64,000 nucleotides of DNA from Chryseobacterium sp. StRB126 (GCF_000829375.1 NZ_AP014624.1:4340001-4404000), one strand, 5' to 3'; counted from the stretch's first letter, positions 26,911 to 36,154 are shown. Program-made: numbers and translations. The notes: generated by a model from the sequence alone, not told the origin.

Positions 26911-29421
26911 TTACTTATAATTTTCAATGGTTTTATTAATAACATCAATCTGTTTATTAATGCTTGCTGCATTCTGTGGATTCTGTTTCAGTAATTCCAT
27001 TTTTTTACCTAACCCATCCTTCAGCATTTGTACCACCATCATTTTAGCTTGTGGATTATCCCCTATCTGGTTTTTAGCGTACCCTAAAATCTTAGTCACA
27101 CTTTCCGTAGCTTTTAAATTATCAGATGACATGATCCAGTTATATCCTTCTTCTGCAGATTTCCCTAATTCCGGATTCTGAAATTTGATAAACGGGTAAA
27201 ATGCTGCCAACGAAGCAATTTTAGGCATTTGAGAAACTACTTTATTTTTTACAATAATTGGAAGTAATTGGGCCTGTAACTCATCTGAAGCGCCATCCAA
27301 ATTAATTTTATCAGCTAGTGAATTAGCCTTTGACGGATCAATAGCAAGAATAGCTCCTAACGAACTTCCTTTTACAGCATTCGAAATGGCGCTCATTCCT
27401 TTTTCAAAAAGAGGAAGGTATTTTTTATCTTTTGTTTTAGCCAAGGCAGTAATTGCTGCAGCCTGTGTTAATGTTTTAGGATCATTGGAAGCCAGTTTTT
27501 CAACTTCAACTCCTAATGCTTTCATTTGTTCAGGGTTGCTAAGGTCTACCAATTCCAACGCCTGAATTCTTACTCTGAAAAAAGGATCTTTTAACGCTGC
27601 TGCCAATAATTTGGTTGCTGCAGGGTTTTTACCTACCTGATCTTTTATTCCTGCTAAAGCATTATATCTGTTTTTAAATTCTTTAGAATTTGTAAACTGT
27701 AAAAGATTCTGTTCCGGAGTTTTTGTATCAGTAATATCTGCCAATAGAACACCATCTGCATTAATATTCACTAAATCCGGAGCTTTGGAAACATCAAAAT
27801 TAAATGTATTCTTCGCATCAGCGTTTACCCAAACATTATATCTTTTTGGTTTTCCATTGTCATACACATCAATTGCTAAAGGAAATTCAAACATCTGATC
27901 CTGAGTCTGATTAATCGTAACAGCTACTTGTTTTTTCACAGGTTCAAATGTAAATGAATAGTTGACCTTCGGGTTTCCGTTTCCGAAATACCATTGATTA
28001 AAGAACCAGTTCAGGTCTTTTCCTGAAACTTTTTCAAAGGAAAGTCTCAACTGATGTGCTTCTGCATTCTGATATTCATTTGTTTTCAGGTAGTCATTCA
28101 TCCCAGCAAAAAAAGCATCATCTCCTAAATAGTTTCTTAACATATTGAGAATTCCCCCTCCTTTCTGATAGGTTACCAGATCAAATACATCTTCACGGGA
28201 TGCATAATTGAATCTTACCAAGTTTTTATTAAAATCAGATGGATTATGGATGTATCTGTTCACATCAGTCATCAGGTGATAATCGGCCTGATCTTTTCCA
28301 TATTTATGTTCATTCCAAAGGTATTCAGAATAATTAGCGAAGGATTCGTTCACTGTAAGGTTACTCCAGCTTTCTGCGGTTACCAGATCTCCAAACCAAT
28401 GATGAAATAGTTCGTGAGCAATGGTATCTTCCCATGTATTTTCATCGATGAGCTGTCCCGGTTTTTGAAGAATATCACTTCCATGAAGCGTTGCTGTTGT
28501 ATTTTCCATAGCACCACTCACATAGTTTCTACCGGAAATTTGTGCATATTTAGCCCATGGATAATCGTAATTCATTCTTTTAGAGAAAAAATCGATCATT
28601 TCCGGAGTATTTCCATAGATCTGTTTAGCGTAAGGCTCATATTCTTTTTCGATATAGTAATCAACAGGAATATTCTTCCATTTATCTTTTACAATAGCAT
28701 ACTCTCCTACTCCCATGAAGAAAAGGTAAGTAGAATGTCTTTTATCCATTACCCAATGATCGGTTCTTAATCCGCTAGATTCTTTTTGAGAGTCTTTCAG
28801 GATACCATTTGATAGAGTAACATATTTATCAGGAACTGTCATATAGATTTCCTGAGTTGTTTTCTGATTGGGTTTATCAATGGTTGGAAACCACGCAGAA
28901 GAGGCTTCTGTTTCTCCTTGAGTCCAGATTTGCGTCGGAAGTTCCGGATCTGTTCCCTGAGCATTAATGAAATAAAGTCCTTTGGCATCATTGATGGCCA
29001 TACTTCCCTGTTGTTTCACTTCGTTCGGACGGGATGTATATTTGATATAGACTGTATAATCCTGATTTTTCTGATAGGTTTTATCCAGTGTAATTTTCAG
29101 GATATCATCTTTGTATTCGTATTTTAAAGGAGATTTTTTACCATTGTTATCAAGAGCTACTTCATGAATCAGCATTGCTTTTGCGTCAAGAATCAACTCA
29201 TTGGCAGGATAGAAATACGGTGAAGCCGTTAACCATTCTTCCCCATTCATCTGTTCTTTCTGATAATCGAAGTTTACCTTCAGCTTGGTGTGTTTCAGTT
29301 CTGTTACCTTAGTATGGGTAGCTCTGTACACTTTTTCTCTTCCTGAAGTTTCAGTTTGTGCTGATACATTGGCGGAAAATAAAATTCCTAATATCGCAAT
29401 CGATAAAATGGCCTTTCTCAT
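26911..29421 (-). CDS. Exported M1-family zinc aminopeptidase
   Basis: The 836-residue protein has a signal peptide ending NVSAQ. The N-terminal beta domain is followed by the catalytic domain with exopeptidase motif GAMEN (303-307), zinc motif HELFH (336-340) and third ligand Glu359 in NLTVNESFANY. The C-terminal ~250 residues are helical HEAT-like repeats (ALKDPFFRVRIQALELVDL). It removes N-terminal residues from peptides, probably in the periplasm or at the outer membrane. It is the second gene after a 72-residue unknown protein, with a 23-base gap. Confidence 0.92.
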   Translation of the reverse strand: MRKAILSIAILGILFSANVSAQTETSGREKVYRATHTKVTELKHTKLKVNFDYQKEQMNGEEWLTASPYFYPANELILDAKAMLIHEVALDNNGKKSPLKYEYKDDILKITLDKTYQKNQDYTVYIKYTSRPNEVKQQGSMAINDAKGLYFINAQGTDPELPTQIWTQGETEASSAWFPTIDKPNQKTTQEIYMTVPDKYVTLSNGILKDSQKESSGLRTDHWVMDKRHSTYLFFMGVGEYAIVKDKWKNIPVDYYIEKEYEPYAKQIYGNTPEMIDFFSKRMNYDYPWAKYAQISGRNYVSGAMENTTATLHGSDILQKPGQLIDENTWEDTIAHELFHHWFGDLVTAESWSNLTVNESFANYSEYLWNEHKYGKDQADYHLMTDVNRYIHNPSDFNKNLVRFNYASREDVFDLVTYQKGGGILNMLRNYLGDDAFFAGMNDYLKTNEYQNAEAHQLRLSFEKVSGKDLNWFFNQWYFGNGNPKVNYSFTFEPVKKQVAVTINQTQDQMFEFPLAIDVYDNGKPKRYNVWVNADAKNTFNFDVSKAPDLVNINADGVLLADITDTKTPEQNLLQFTNSKEFKNRYNALAGIKDQVGKNPAATKLLAAALKDPFFRVRIQALELVDLSNPEQMKALGVEVEKLASNDPKTLTQAAAITALAKTKDKKYLPLFEKGMSAISNAVKGSSLGAILAIDPSKANSLADKINLDGASDELQAQLLPIIVKNKVVSQMPKIASLAAFYPFIKFQNPELGKSAEEGYNWIMSSDNLKATESVTKILGYAKNQIGDNPQAKMMVVQMLKDGLGKKMELLKQNPQNAASINKQIDVINKTIENYK

Positions 29422-29444
29422 CTGTCTACTTTATAATTTTAGAG

Positions 29445-29663
29445 TTATTTTTTTATTATGATATCGAAAATATCATTGACTAAAGTTTCATAGTCACCGG
29501 TTTTCAACTGTTCTTTTGTTTTGGCAAAAGCTTTTTTCAGTTCACTTTGCGGGTTTTCATCGTCAACAATTTCTGCTGAAGCAACCCCTTTTAACTGAAG
29601 AACAATATTTTTCAGTACTTCAGGGTTGGCATTCTCTTCAATATTTATCTTTAAATACTTCAT
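29445..29663 (-). CDS. Small protein of unknown function upstream of the aminopeptidase
   Basis: Start ATG 29663 gives a 72-residue protein; the frame extends upstream to a TTG without support. It begins MKYLKINIEENANPEVLKNI, with an alpha/beta start resembling small ferredoxin-fold or antitoxin-type proteins, and ends in DIFDIIIKK. I recognise no family with confidence. It is probably cotranscribed with the aminopeptidase gene 23 bases downstream. No toxin-like neighbour is present. Confidence 0.6.
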   Translation of the reverse strand: MKYLKINIEENANPEVLKNIVLQLKGVASAEIVDDENPQSELKKAFAKTKEQLKTGDYETLVNDIFDIIIKK

Positions 29664-30003
29664 AATTTTTGTGATTGGATTTATAATAATCCCTTTTGTT
29701 AAAGGGTCAGAATCAAGTTCTTTCAAATTTAAAACTTATTTTAGAAACAATGGGTCTGTTAGTGTTTTTTTAAAGGAGATTTTTATGGGAAGAATGAAGA
29801 GGTTAGAGGCTGGAAGCAGGAGGTTGAAAGTTACTATCGGACGAAATATGAAATTTAAATTATCCTAAAAAAATTATATTTATGGAAAAAGGATGAGTAA
29901 TCTTGTTTTGATTATAGCAAAGGAAAATCCAATAATAAAATATCAGTTATTGGCGGGCTGAGAGTACTTCCCGCTCCGAGCTTCTGACTTCCAGCCTTAT
30001 TTA
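29664..30003. repeat. Intergenic region holding a GGCTGGAAG/CTTCCAGCC inverted element
   Basis: GGCTGGAAG at 29808-29816 and CTTCCAGCC at 29988-29996 form a perfect 9-bp inverted pair around ~170 bases of AT-rich DNA. The arms and the GGAAG/GGAGG-like repeats match the element at 8475-8588. No gene is seen in this interval. Confidence 0.55.
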
Positions 30004-31443
30004 CTATTTCTCTCTAACAATCTTTCCGTTTTTATACAGAAATATCAATTCACATTTCGTCTGTCTGTCCACATTAAAAATAAATACTTTTTCAGGATCA
30101 ATACCATTCATTTCAGACAGCCTACGGCATTCCCAGTTGTTATAAAAAATAGGTTCTCTCAGAATAAAGTGTGGATTAGTCTTCAATTCAGTGAACATGT
30201 CATATCCTAAACAAACCACTCCACTTTCAATATTTTCAGCTTTTAATGTTTTACTCAATTCGTGAAACATTTTATAATTAAACTGACTGGCATAGATCCA
30301 TGCATTTTTCACACTCATATTGGTGGCAAGTAAAAGGAAAGCAAATCCTGCAAAAAGAGAACTGATTGTTTTATTTCCCAACTTCAGCTTAAAGGACAAA
30401 TAAATGATTCCTGAAACGAGAAAGAGTGTATAAAAAAGCCTGATGGCTCCGAGGCTTCGGTTATCAAAGCCAAAAAGAGTAGGAATATAAGCAGAAACAT
30501 AGAAAACGCTTATAGCAAGAATTATTGAGACCAAAGAAATTAATCCTACATTTTTAATGGCTTTTAATCTGCTTTTAAAATCGTAGCCAATAAATACCTT
30601 ATAGACAACAGAAGATATGATTAAAGCCAAAAGTATTTCTACAATATGAAGATTTTTAAGATTTATTAATCCTTTATATATTCCTACAAAAATATCTTTG
30701 AAAAATAATTTTGCTGTTAAAATGGTCACCTGTACTACTCTTTTCAATTCGAAAATTTTCCCGACTTCATCTCTTTGGTAAGAATGAGCAAATATTGCCG
30801 GCTGAATGACTTTTCTGAAAAGAACAACTGATCCAATAGTTAGCAACAGAAAAACGATTCTTTTTTTATTTTCCTTGATTAAATAAAGATTTAGCAGAAT
30901 CAATGGCAGAAAAATCTCATAGCTTAATATTGAAAGTATAAAAAACAAAGCACTGAACAGAATGTTTTTACGAACATAAACATAATAAATGCTCAGACTA
31001 AAAAATATCGTTGCCAGGTTTGAATTCAGCATGATTGGAGAAAACTGAATACTTGTACCGATTAAAGAGCATGAATACAGCAAAGTGATCAAACTGGCCA
31101 ATTCTTTTGACAGAACTTTTTGTGCCACCCAATAAATAGCAAACAGCGAAAGTGGGAAAAAGAGTATTCCTAAAAGATAAATGGATTCGTTATACTTTGA
31201 AAGAAAAACCAAAGTTCCTGTGATAAATCCAGATACCGGTCTTGCTGCCATATTGGAAGAATCCAGATAGGAACCAATATAACTGAAATAAGATTTAGAA
31301 ATATGCCTGGCGTTATAAGCTTCTTTTAAATCATCTGTTACAATGACCTTTTCCGTGAAAACAGACAGCCATATATAAAGGTTGTAAACAACGATCAGTA
31401 TATTCAAAAATATCAGATACGTATTGTTTATTTTTTTTCCCAT
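30004..31443 (-). CDS. Multi-pass membrane protein, possibly GT-C-type glycosyltransferase
   Basis: The 479-residue protein has about ten transmembrane helices, the first at residues 10-28. The first extracytoplasmic loop carries an acidic pair (VIVTDDLKEAYNARHISKSY), the pattern expected for polyprenyl-phosphate-dependent GT-C glycosyltransferases. A C-terminal soluble tail of ~90 residues follows (from AWIYASQFNYKMFHEL). The GT-C assignment rests on topology and the DD loop only. It stands alone between an extragenic repeat and thyA, with a weak TATTTTTG box about 50 bases upstream. Confidence 0.7.
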   Translation of the reverse strand: MGKKINNTYLIFLNILIVVYNLYIWLSVFTEKVIVTDDLKEAYNARHISKSYFSYIGSYLDSSNMAARPVSGFITGTLVFLSKYNESIYLLGILFFPLSLFAIYWVAQKVLSKELASLITLLYSCSLIGTSIQFSPIMLNSNLATIFFSLSIYYVYVRKNILFSALFFILSILSYEIFLPLILLNLYLIKENKKRIVFLLLTIGSVVLFRKVIQPAIFAHSYQRDEVGKIFELKRVVQVTILTAKLFFKDIFVGIYKGLINLKNLHIVEILLALIISSVVYKVFIGYDFKSRLKAIKNVGLISLVSIILAISVFYVSAYIPTLFGFDNRSLGAIRLFYTLFLVSGIIYLSFKLKLGNKTISSLFAGFAFLLLATNMSVKNAWIYASQFNYKMFHELSKTLKAENIESGVVCLGYDMFTELKTNPHFILREPIFYNNWECRRLSEMNGIDPEKVFIFNVDRQTKCELIFLYKNGKIVREK

Positions 31444-31544
31444 ATTATTTTTTCAAAATTTGTGGTGAAAATTAAATTCTCACAAACTTCAAAAATAATA
31501 GAAATCTGTCAATTACAAAAGGTAATAAAAAAGTATGTATGATA

Positions 31545-32339
31545 TTAAATTGCTACGGGCGCCTTAATTCCCGGATGTGGATCATAGTTTTCCAATGCAA
31601 AATCTCCAAAATCGAAATCGAAGATATTTTTAACATCAGGATTCAGTTTCATGGTAGGAAGCGCCCTTGTTTCTCTTGAAAGCTGTCTGTTCACCTGTTC
31701 AAAGTGGTTATTGTAAATGTGAACATCTCCAAAACTATGCACATAATCTCCCACTTCAAGATCACAAACCTGTGCTACCATCATCAATAACAATGCATAA
31801 CTTGCAATATTGAAAGGAACACCTAGGAAGACATCCGCACTTCTCTGATACAGCTGCAATGATAATTTCCCATCTGCTACATAAAACTGGAATAATGCAT
31901 GACAAGGTGCCAAAGCCATATTGGGGATCTCAGCAACATTCCATGCAGAAACGATCAGCCTTCTGGAATCCGGATTTTTTTTGATCTGATCTATTACTTC
32001 TGTGATCTGATCTACAATTTTTCCGTCTGCTCCGTTCCAGCTTCTCCACTGCGCTCCGTAAACAGGTCCTAAATCTCCGTTTTCATTCGCCCATTCATCC
32101 CAGATACTTACTCCGTTATCTTTAAGGTATTGGATATTGGTATCTCCTTTCAGAAACCAAAGCAATTCATAGATAATGGATTTTAAATGTACTTTTTTGG
32201 TGGTTACCAATGGAAAACCTTTTGACAGATCATATCTTAACTGATACCCGAACACACTTCTGGTTCCGGTTCCAGTTCTATCGGTTTTATCAGTTCCGTT
32301 GTCTAAAATATGTTGTAAAAGATCCAGATAGTTTTGCAT
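31545..32339 (-). CDS. thyA: Thymidylate synthase
   Basis: Start ATG 32339 gives 264 residues, exactly the length of the Escherichia coli enzyme; an upstream in-frame TTG overlaps the -7 box and is rejected. The catalytic Cys146 lies in [12 protein letters not shown]. Other signatures are [12 protein letters not shown] (folate/phosphate), [20 protein letters not shown] and the C-terminal PGIKAPVAI. It methylates dUMP to dTMP with methylenetetrahydrofolate. No dihydrofolate reductase gene is adjacent in the window. Confidence 0.97.
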   Translation of the reverse strand: MQNYLDLLQHILDNGTDKTDRTGTGTRSVFGYQLRYDLSKGFPLVTTKKVHLKSIIYELLWFLKGDTNIQYLKDNGVSIWDEWANENGDLGPVYGAQWRSWNGADGKIVDQITEVIDQIKKNPDSRRLIVSAWNVAEIPNMALAPCHALFQFYVADGKLSLQLYQRSADVFLGVPFNIASYALLLMMVAQVCDLEVGDYVHSFGDVHIYNNHFEQVNRQLSRETRALPTMKLNPDVKNIFDFDFGDFALENYDPHPGIKAPVAI

Positions 32340-32360
32340 TTTGAAAAGGAATTTATGGGT

Positions 32361-32368
32361 CAAATTTA
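32361..32368 (-). promoter_or_regulatory. Putative -7 box for thyA
   Basis: The minus strand reads TAAATTTG (TAnnTTTG), 22 bases before ATG 32339. Confidence 0.5.
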
Positions 32369-32475
32369 GTAAAAAAAAACACCCAGCCTATGGATGCTTT
32401 TTATAAGATGTATATCTCTTTTCTATTAAACAGGTGTATATCCAACATCTTCAAGCTATTAAGACAACAGAGGGA

Positions 32476-33126
32476 CTATAATACGGAGACACTAATTTTT
32501 TCACTGTTACCGCTGATTGATTTTAGTTGCCCATATCTGTTTTTATCCATGAATTTATCATTTGAATATTCCAGTCTCACCGGGCCAAATTTGGTAAGTT
32601 TTTGAAATTTACTTTCATCAATAATATCTTTTGTTCCATAATCTATAGAAATATCACCTATCGTTTTTAGTTTTCCTAATCTGCTGTTATCAATAACATC
32701 ATTTGGCCAGTAATCTATGGTAAGATTTCCAATTTTCTTTACCTTACCAGCTTTCTCTCTGGTAAAGGCAGAATCTTCCCAATAGTCTACAGAAATATTC
32801 CCTATACTTTTCAGCTTACCTGCTTTCTCGCTAGTAAATGCAGAATCATCCCAATAATCTATTTTAACATTTCCTATGCTTTTAAGCTTTCCATATTTAA
32901 TTTTATCAAAAATTTGATTATCGTAATATTCAAGTTTACCATTCAGGTCAGGAGCATTAAAATCAGAAATTGACCCATCCGCATTAAGGGTAACAACAAA
33001 GCCGTCTACCGTAAGTTTTACCGTTTCAAGATCATATGTTCGTGAGGAAACTGTGGCACGAACCTGTGCATTGATAGCCAAACTGCCTAGTAAAAAAACT
33101 AGGAGAAGTAAATTTTTAAATTTCAT
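32476..33126 (-). CDS. Exported protein with five ~25-residue internal repeats
   Basis: Start ATG 33126 gives 216 residues with signal peptide MKFKNLLLLVFLLGSLAINA. After a short beta region (TYDLETVKLTVDGFVVTLNA), about five tandem repeats appear, with a consensus like GKLKSIGNISIDYW followed by a polar segment (DDSAFTSEKA, EDSAFTREKA, PNDVIDNSRL, TKDIIDESKF). The alternation suggests a beta-solenoid or stacked hairpins. I do not recognise a family or function. It begins 16 bases after the stop of the GreA-like gene, so they are probably cotranscribed. Confidence 0.75.
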   Translation of the reverse strand: MKFKNLLLLVFLLGSLAINAQVRATVSSRTYDLETVKLTVDGFVVTLNADGSISDFNAPDLNGKLEYYDNQIFDKIKYGKLKSIGNVKIDYWDDSAFTSEKAGKLKSIGNISVDYWEDSAFTREKAGKVKKIGNLTIDYWPNDVIDNSRLGKLKTIGDISIDYGTKDIIDESKFQKLTKFGPVRLEYSNDKFMDKNRYGQLKSISGNSEKISVSVL

Positions 33127-33142
33127 ACTCTTAAAGATTGAT

Positions 33143-33583
33143 TTACCAAATATGTTCAATATCCTGATTGACATTGTTGATGGTAAATGTCTCTCCCATT
33201 TTCTTGCCAAACATTGCCTTTACTAAAGGAGATTCTGCAGAAACGGTCATAATCTTCTGATTTTCAAAAATAATTTCTCCCATAGAAGCTGAAACATAGA
33301 ATACTCCCTTATTGGTTTTCACCAAAGCCCCAGTCTGAACTTTCTCGGAAGGATCAGAAGTTATTTTTTGTAAAATTCCCTGTTGGTTCAATACCTCATT
33401 AAGCTGTCGCTGCAGATTATTGATTTCCTGCTGAAGCATTTCTCTGCCAGTTTCATACTTATCTCCCATTGAGCTTTTGGTGTCATTATTGGAAGCACGG
33501 GTTTCTGCGATCAGATTTTCGAAATACTGAATTTTGTCTGCTAACTTAGCTTTAACTATGTCTATTATTTCTTGTTTGTTCAT
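33143..33583 (-). CDS. GreA/GreB-like C-terminal domain protein
   Basis: Start ATG 33583 gives 146 residues; the upstream frame reads through a hairpin repeat and is not coding. An N-terminal coiled coil (about residues 5-65, including MGDKYETGREMLQQEINNLQ) is followed by an FKBP-like beta domain (VQTGALVKTNKGVFYVS, then LVKAMFGKKMGETFTIN), the layout of GreA-type transcript cleavage factors. Similar flavobacterial proteins are sometimes labelled 3-oxoacyl-ACP synthase in databases; nothing in this sequence supports that. Direct binding to RNA polymerase is an inference. Confidence 0.7.
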   Translation of the reverse strand: MNKQEIIDIVKAKLADKIQYFENLIAETRASNNDTKSSMGDKYETGREMLQQEINNLQRQLNEVLNQQGILQKITSDPSEKVQTGALVKTNKGVFYVSASMGEIIFENQKIMTVSAESPLVKAMFGKKMGETFTINNVNQDIEHIW

Positions 33584-33619
33584 TGTAATGCCGGAATATT
33601 TTATTGTGGATGGAGAAAA

Positions 33620-33668
33620 CCACCCCGTCAAAATCGATGATTTTGACACCCCTCCAGCGGAGGGGAAT
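33620..33668. repeat. Double-hairpin extragenic repeat
   Basis: Two adjacent hairpins: GTCAAAATC/GATTTTGAC (33627-33647, 3-base loop) and CCCCTCC/GGAGGGG (33649-33665, 3-base loop). It lies between the GreA-like gene and the GH13 gene. The pair looks like a dispersed extragenic palindrome; only one copy is seen in this window. Confidence 0.6.
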
Positions 33669-33725
33669 GTAGTACTATTTAATAACTGGTGATTGAGGTT
33701 TTATAATTTCCTATCCAAATTATTT

Positions 33726-35075
33726 TTATTTTTCAAATACGGCGTAGTCTGAAACTTTGAAATTAAAATCTTTCCCTTCATCGAAGTTTCTTTTTGATTT
33801 TTCGAATACATTTCTGAAAGTTCCTGATAGATTTCCGTCTTCAATACTAAAATTCACAGGCTCTTTTGACATGTTTAAAACAACCAGTACTTCATCTTTT
33901 CCATTTTTTCTTATGTACGCTAGGATTTTGTCATTAGCAGTTGTATTCAATAAATAAGTGGTCACATTTGAATCTCCTCCCCTCAAAGCAGGATTGAAAG
34001 CTTTGAGCTCTAATAATGTTTTATAGAAATCGGCCACCTGATAAGTTTTGGTCCATTTAATCGGATCTTTTTCGAAAAACTCAAGTCTCTTCATATTGGG
34101 AAGTTCCTGACCTGAGTACAATAACGGAACACCATTCCATGTAGCAGAGAATACAGCCATTGGTTTGGTAATAACTGCATATTTTTCATATTCTGTGCCG
34201 TTCCATGAATTTTCATCATGATTAGCCGTAAACCAGGCTCTCATTGACTGGTCTCCGATATTGGAATATTTCACCAATAAGTCCTTCAACTCCTGAAGCG
34301 GTTCATTCTTTTTATAATAATCTGCAGATTTATGCATCCATTTCCAAGAGTAACTGGCATCGAAAACTTTTCCGTATTCCGGACTTTCCAACTCATCAAA
34401 TTCTCCTAACCAGAAAAGTGGTTTTATTTTTTCCACTTCCGGGCGTGCCTGTTCCCAGAAATCGACTTCTACCCATGATGCTAAATCGCATCTGAAACCA
34501 TCAATATCAGTTTCCGTTATCCAGAATTTCATCGCGTCAATCATGGCCTGACGCATTTCCGGGTTTTTGTAATCCAGTTCAATAATATCATCCATTCCGG
34601 AAGCAATGTGGAATTTTCCATCCGGATCTTTCAGATAAAATTCAGGATGAGTTTTGGTCCAGACATGATCCCAACCGGTATGATTGGCTACCCAATCGAT
34701 AATTACTTTGAAACCCAATCTGTGTGCTTCATTCACCATCGCTTTAAAATCCTCCATCGTCCCAAATTCCGGATTAATGGAAGTATAGTCTGAGGCAGCA
34801 TAAGGACTCCCTAGACTTCCTTTTTTATTTTGCTGGGCAATTGGAGTTATAGGCATGAACCAAAGTGTTCTTACTCCCATAGCTTTCAGTCGGGGCATTT
34901 CTTTTGCAAATGCTTTGAAAGTTCCTTCCTGAGTATATTGTCTGATATTTACTTCGTAGATATTCGTGTTGTGTTTCCAGTCTTTTGGCAGTTCTGTCAT
35001 CCTCTTTGTATTTTTTTGAGTGGTACAGGAAACAATTCCCAGACCAATTACAGCTAATAAAATTAATTTCTTCAT
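33726..35075 (-). CDS. GH13 alpha-amylase-family lipoprotein
   Basis: The 449-residue protein has lipoprotein signal MKKLILLAVIGLGIVSC (Cys17). The GH13 barrel has all four conserved regions: IIDWVANHTG; DGFRCDLASW with nucleophile Asp197; acid/base Glu225 in WLGEFDE; and TANHDEN with Asp287. A C-terminal all-beta domain starts near residue 370 (KILAYIRKNGKDEVLVVLNM). It probably hydrolyses alpha-1,4-glucans or maltodextrins in the periplasm or on the outer membrane. It is not linked to a SusCD pair here. Confidence 0.9.
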   Translation of the reverse strand: MKKLILLAVIGLGIVSCTTQKNTKRMTELPKDWKHNTNIYEVNIRQYTQEGTFKAFAKEMPRLKAMGVRTLWFMPITPIAQQNKKGSLGSPYAASDYTSINPEFGTMEDFKAMVNEAHRLGFKVIIDWVANHTGWDHVWTKTHPEFYLKDPDGKFHIASGMDDIIELDYKNPEMRQAMIDAMKFWITETDIDGFRCDLASWVEVDFWEQARPEVEKIKPLFWLGEFDELESPEYGKVFDASYSWKWMHKSADYYKKNEPLQELKDLLVKYSNIGDQSMRAWFTANHDENSWNGTEYEKYAVITKPMAVFSATWNGVPLLYSGQELPNMKRLEFFEKDPIKWTKTYQVADFYKTLLELKAFNPALRGGDSNVTTYLLNTTANDKILAYIRKNGKDEVLVVLNMSKEPVNFSIEDGNLSGTFRNVFEKSKRNFDEGKDFNFKVSDYAVFEK

Positions 35076-35089
35076 TAATCTATTTTTAA

Positions 35090-35097
35090 CAAAAGTA
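35090..35097 (-). promoter_or_regulatory. Putative -7 box for the GH13 gene
   Basis: The minus strand reads TACTTTTG (TAnnTTTG), 15 bases before the start codon. Confidence 0.45.
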
Positions 35098-35371
35098 AGG
35101 ATTGTTTTTCAGGGAAAAGGGCAGAAATGGAAAATTACGGGTGCTCTTTTTGAAATAATACAAATCATAAAATACTTTGTGAATAATGGATTAAAGTGAT
35201 TTAAAGAAATAGAAAACACGCTATTTTAATTTAACGCAAAGTTTTTAATAACTTCCTGTTCTATTTTTACGAAGCAAAGAGTGGAATCAATTTCATTGAT
35301 TCTTTCTAAGCAGATGTGTAACTGTATATCTTGATATGGCTGGTTTCATTCAAACTGCTTTAGTTTTCAAT
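35098..35371. other. Intergenic region, nothing further recognised
   Basis: Between the GH13 promoter box and the terminator of the acidic-tailed protein. It is AT-rich, with no coding frame or clear repeat seen. Confidence 0.5.
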
Positions 35372-35401
35372 AAAAAAGCCCCGGACTAAAAATCCGGGGC
35401 T
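35372..35401 (-). terminator. Intrinsic terminator after the acidic-tailed protein gene
   Basis: Strong stem AGCCCCGGA/TCCGGGGCT with a T-run on the minus strand, 22 bases after the stop. Confidence 0.88.
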
Positions 35402-35423
35402 GTATTTTTTATGTATCTACATC

Positions 35424-36020
35424 TTATCTTTCGTCATCGTTGTCTTCTTCATCATCAAAGACATCGTCGTTGTAGTCTTCTTCTTCGTCATCATCGAAGC
35501 TGTCATCATCTTCATCGGAAAAGTTTCCGCCTGCACCAAAATCATCATCGAACCCAAACTCGTCATCTGCCAAAGGCATTGCTGATTTCTTTTTAGATCC
35601 TCCGCTTCCGTTTTTGCTAGGCGCTTTTAATGGAACGTTTCCAAATCTGTACACAGTAATCGGATAATTCACTCCTTTTGTTTCATCAATGATTTCTATA
35701 AGCTCACAGAAAAATTCCCAAAGGTCAAGAAGTCCATACTGGAATTGTGCCTTGTCTCCTTTGTTTTCGAAAGCTTCATCAATGTATACGTCTGACATAA
35801 TCTCACCATCACCATCATCGCTCATATCTTCCAATGGGACACTTTTTACGATTGTTCCGTCTTCTTCTAACAGATTAAAAGTAGAAAGTTCCTCTCCCTG
35901 CAGACTGAATGCACTTTTAATTCCTAAATGTAAGTTCCATAACGTTTGTTTTCCCTTAACTTCAATATCACGGAAAATATCCTCTTTCGCATCTAATATT
36001 ACGCGGATTTTGTAAACCAT
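35424..36020 (-). CDS. pRiA4b ORF-3-like protein with acidic tail
   Basis: The 198-residue protein has an N-terminal domain (about 1-130) resembling the pRiA4b ORF-3 / IS1096 passenger family: MVYKIRVILDAKEDIFRDIEV, WNLHLGIKSAF, FQYGLLDLWEFFCELIEI. The last ~50 residues are almost entirely Asp/Glu/Ser/Gly, ending in runs such as DDDEEEDYNDDVFDDEEDND. No transposase or inverted repeats are nearby, so it is a resident gene rather than an IS passenger. Function unknown. A TATATTTG box lies 54 bases upstream and a strong terminator follows. Confidence 0.78.
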   Translation of the reverse strand: MVYKIRVILDAKEDIFRDIEVKGKQTLWNLHLGIKSAFSLQGEELSTFNLLEEDGTIVKSVPLEDMSDDGDGEIMSDVYIDEAFENKGDKAQFQYGLLDLWEFFCELIEIIDETKGVNYPITVYRFGNVPLKAPSKNGSGGSKKKSAMPLADDEFGFDDDFGAGGNFSDEDDDSFDDDEEEDYNDDVFDDEEDNDDER

Positions 36021-36073
36021 ATCAGTTTCTTAAATTACTTTTTTGCCTTTATAATTATGATAAATCTCTGGTG

Positions 36074-36081
36074 CAAATATA
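36074..36081 (-). promoter_or_regulatory. Putative -7 box for the acidic-tailed protein gene
   Basis: The minus strand reads TATATTTG (TAnnTTTG), 54 bases before the start codon. Confidence 0.42.
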
Positions 36082-36154
36082 TAATAAATGACATGTGACA
36101 AAAAAATATTTCAGGATTTTTTAAAATATTTTTTTTTCTTACATTTTGCCGAAG

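Noticed and set aside
29760..29868. Plus-strand frame ending in the GGCTGGAAG element
   Set aside because: Its C-terminal part is repeat DNA, and there is no homologue or start context.
33143..33583. 3-oxoacyl-ACP synthase label for the GreA-like protein
   Set aside because: The 146-residue protein has no thiolase fold or catalytic Cys; the coiled coil plus FKBP-like layout fits GreA-type factors.
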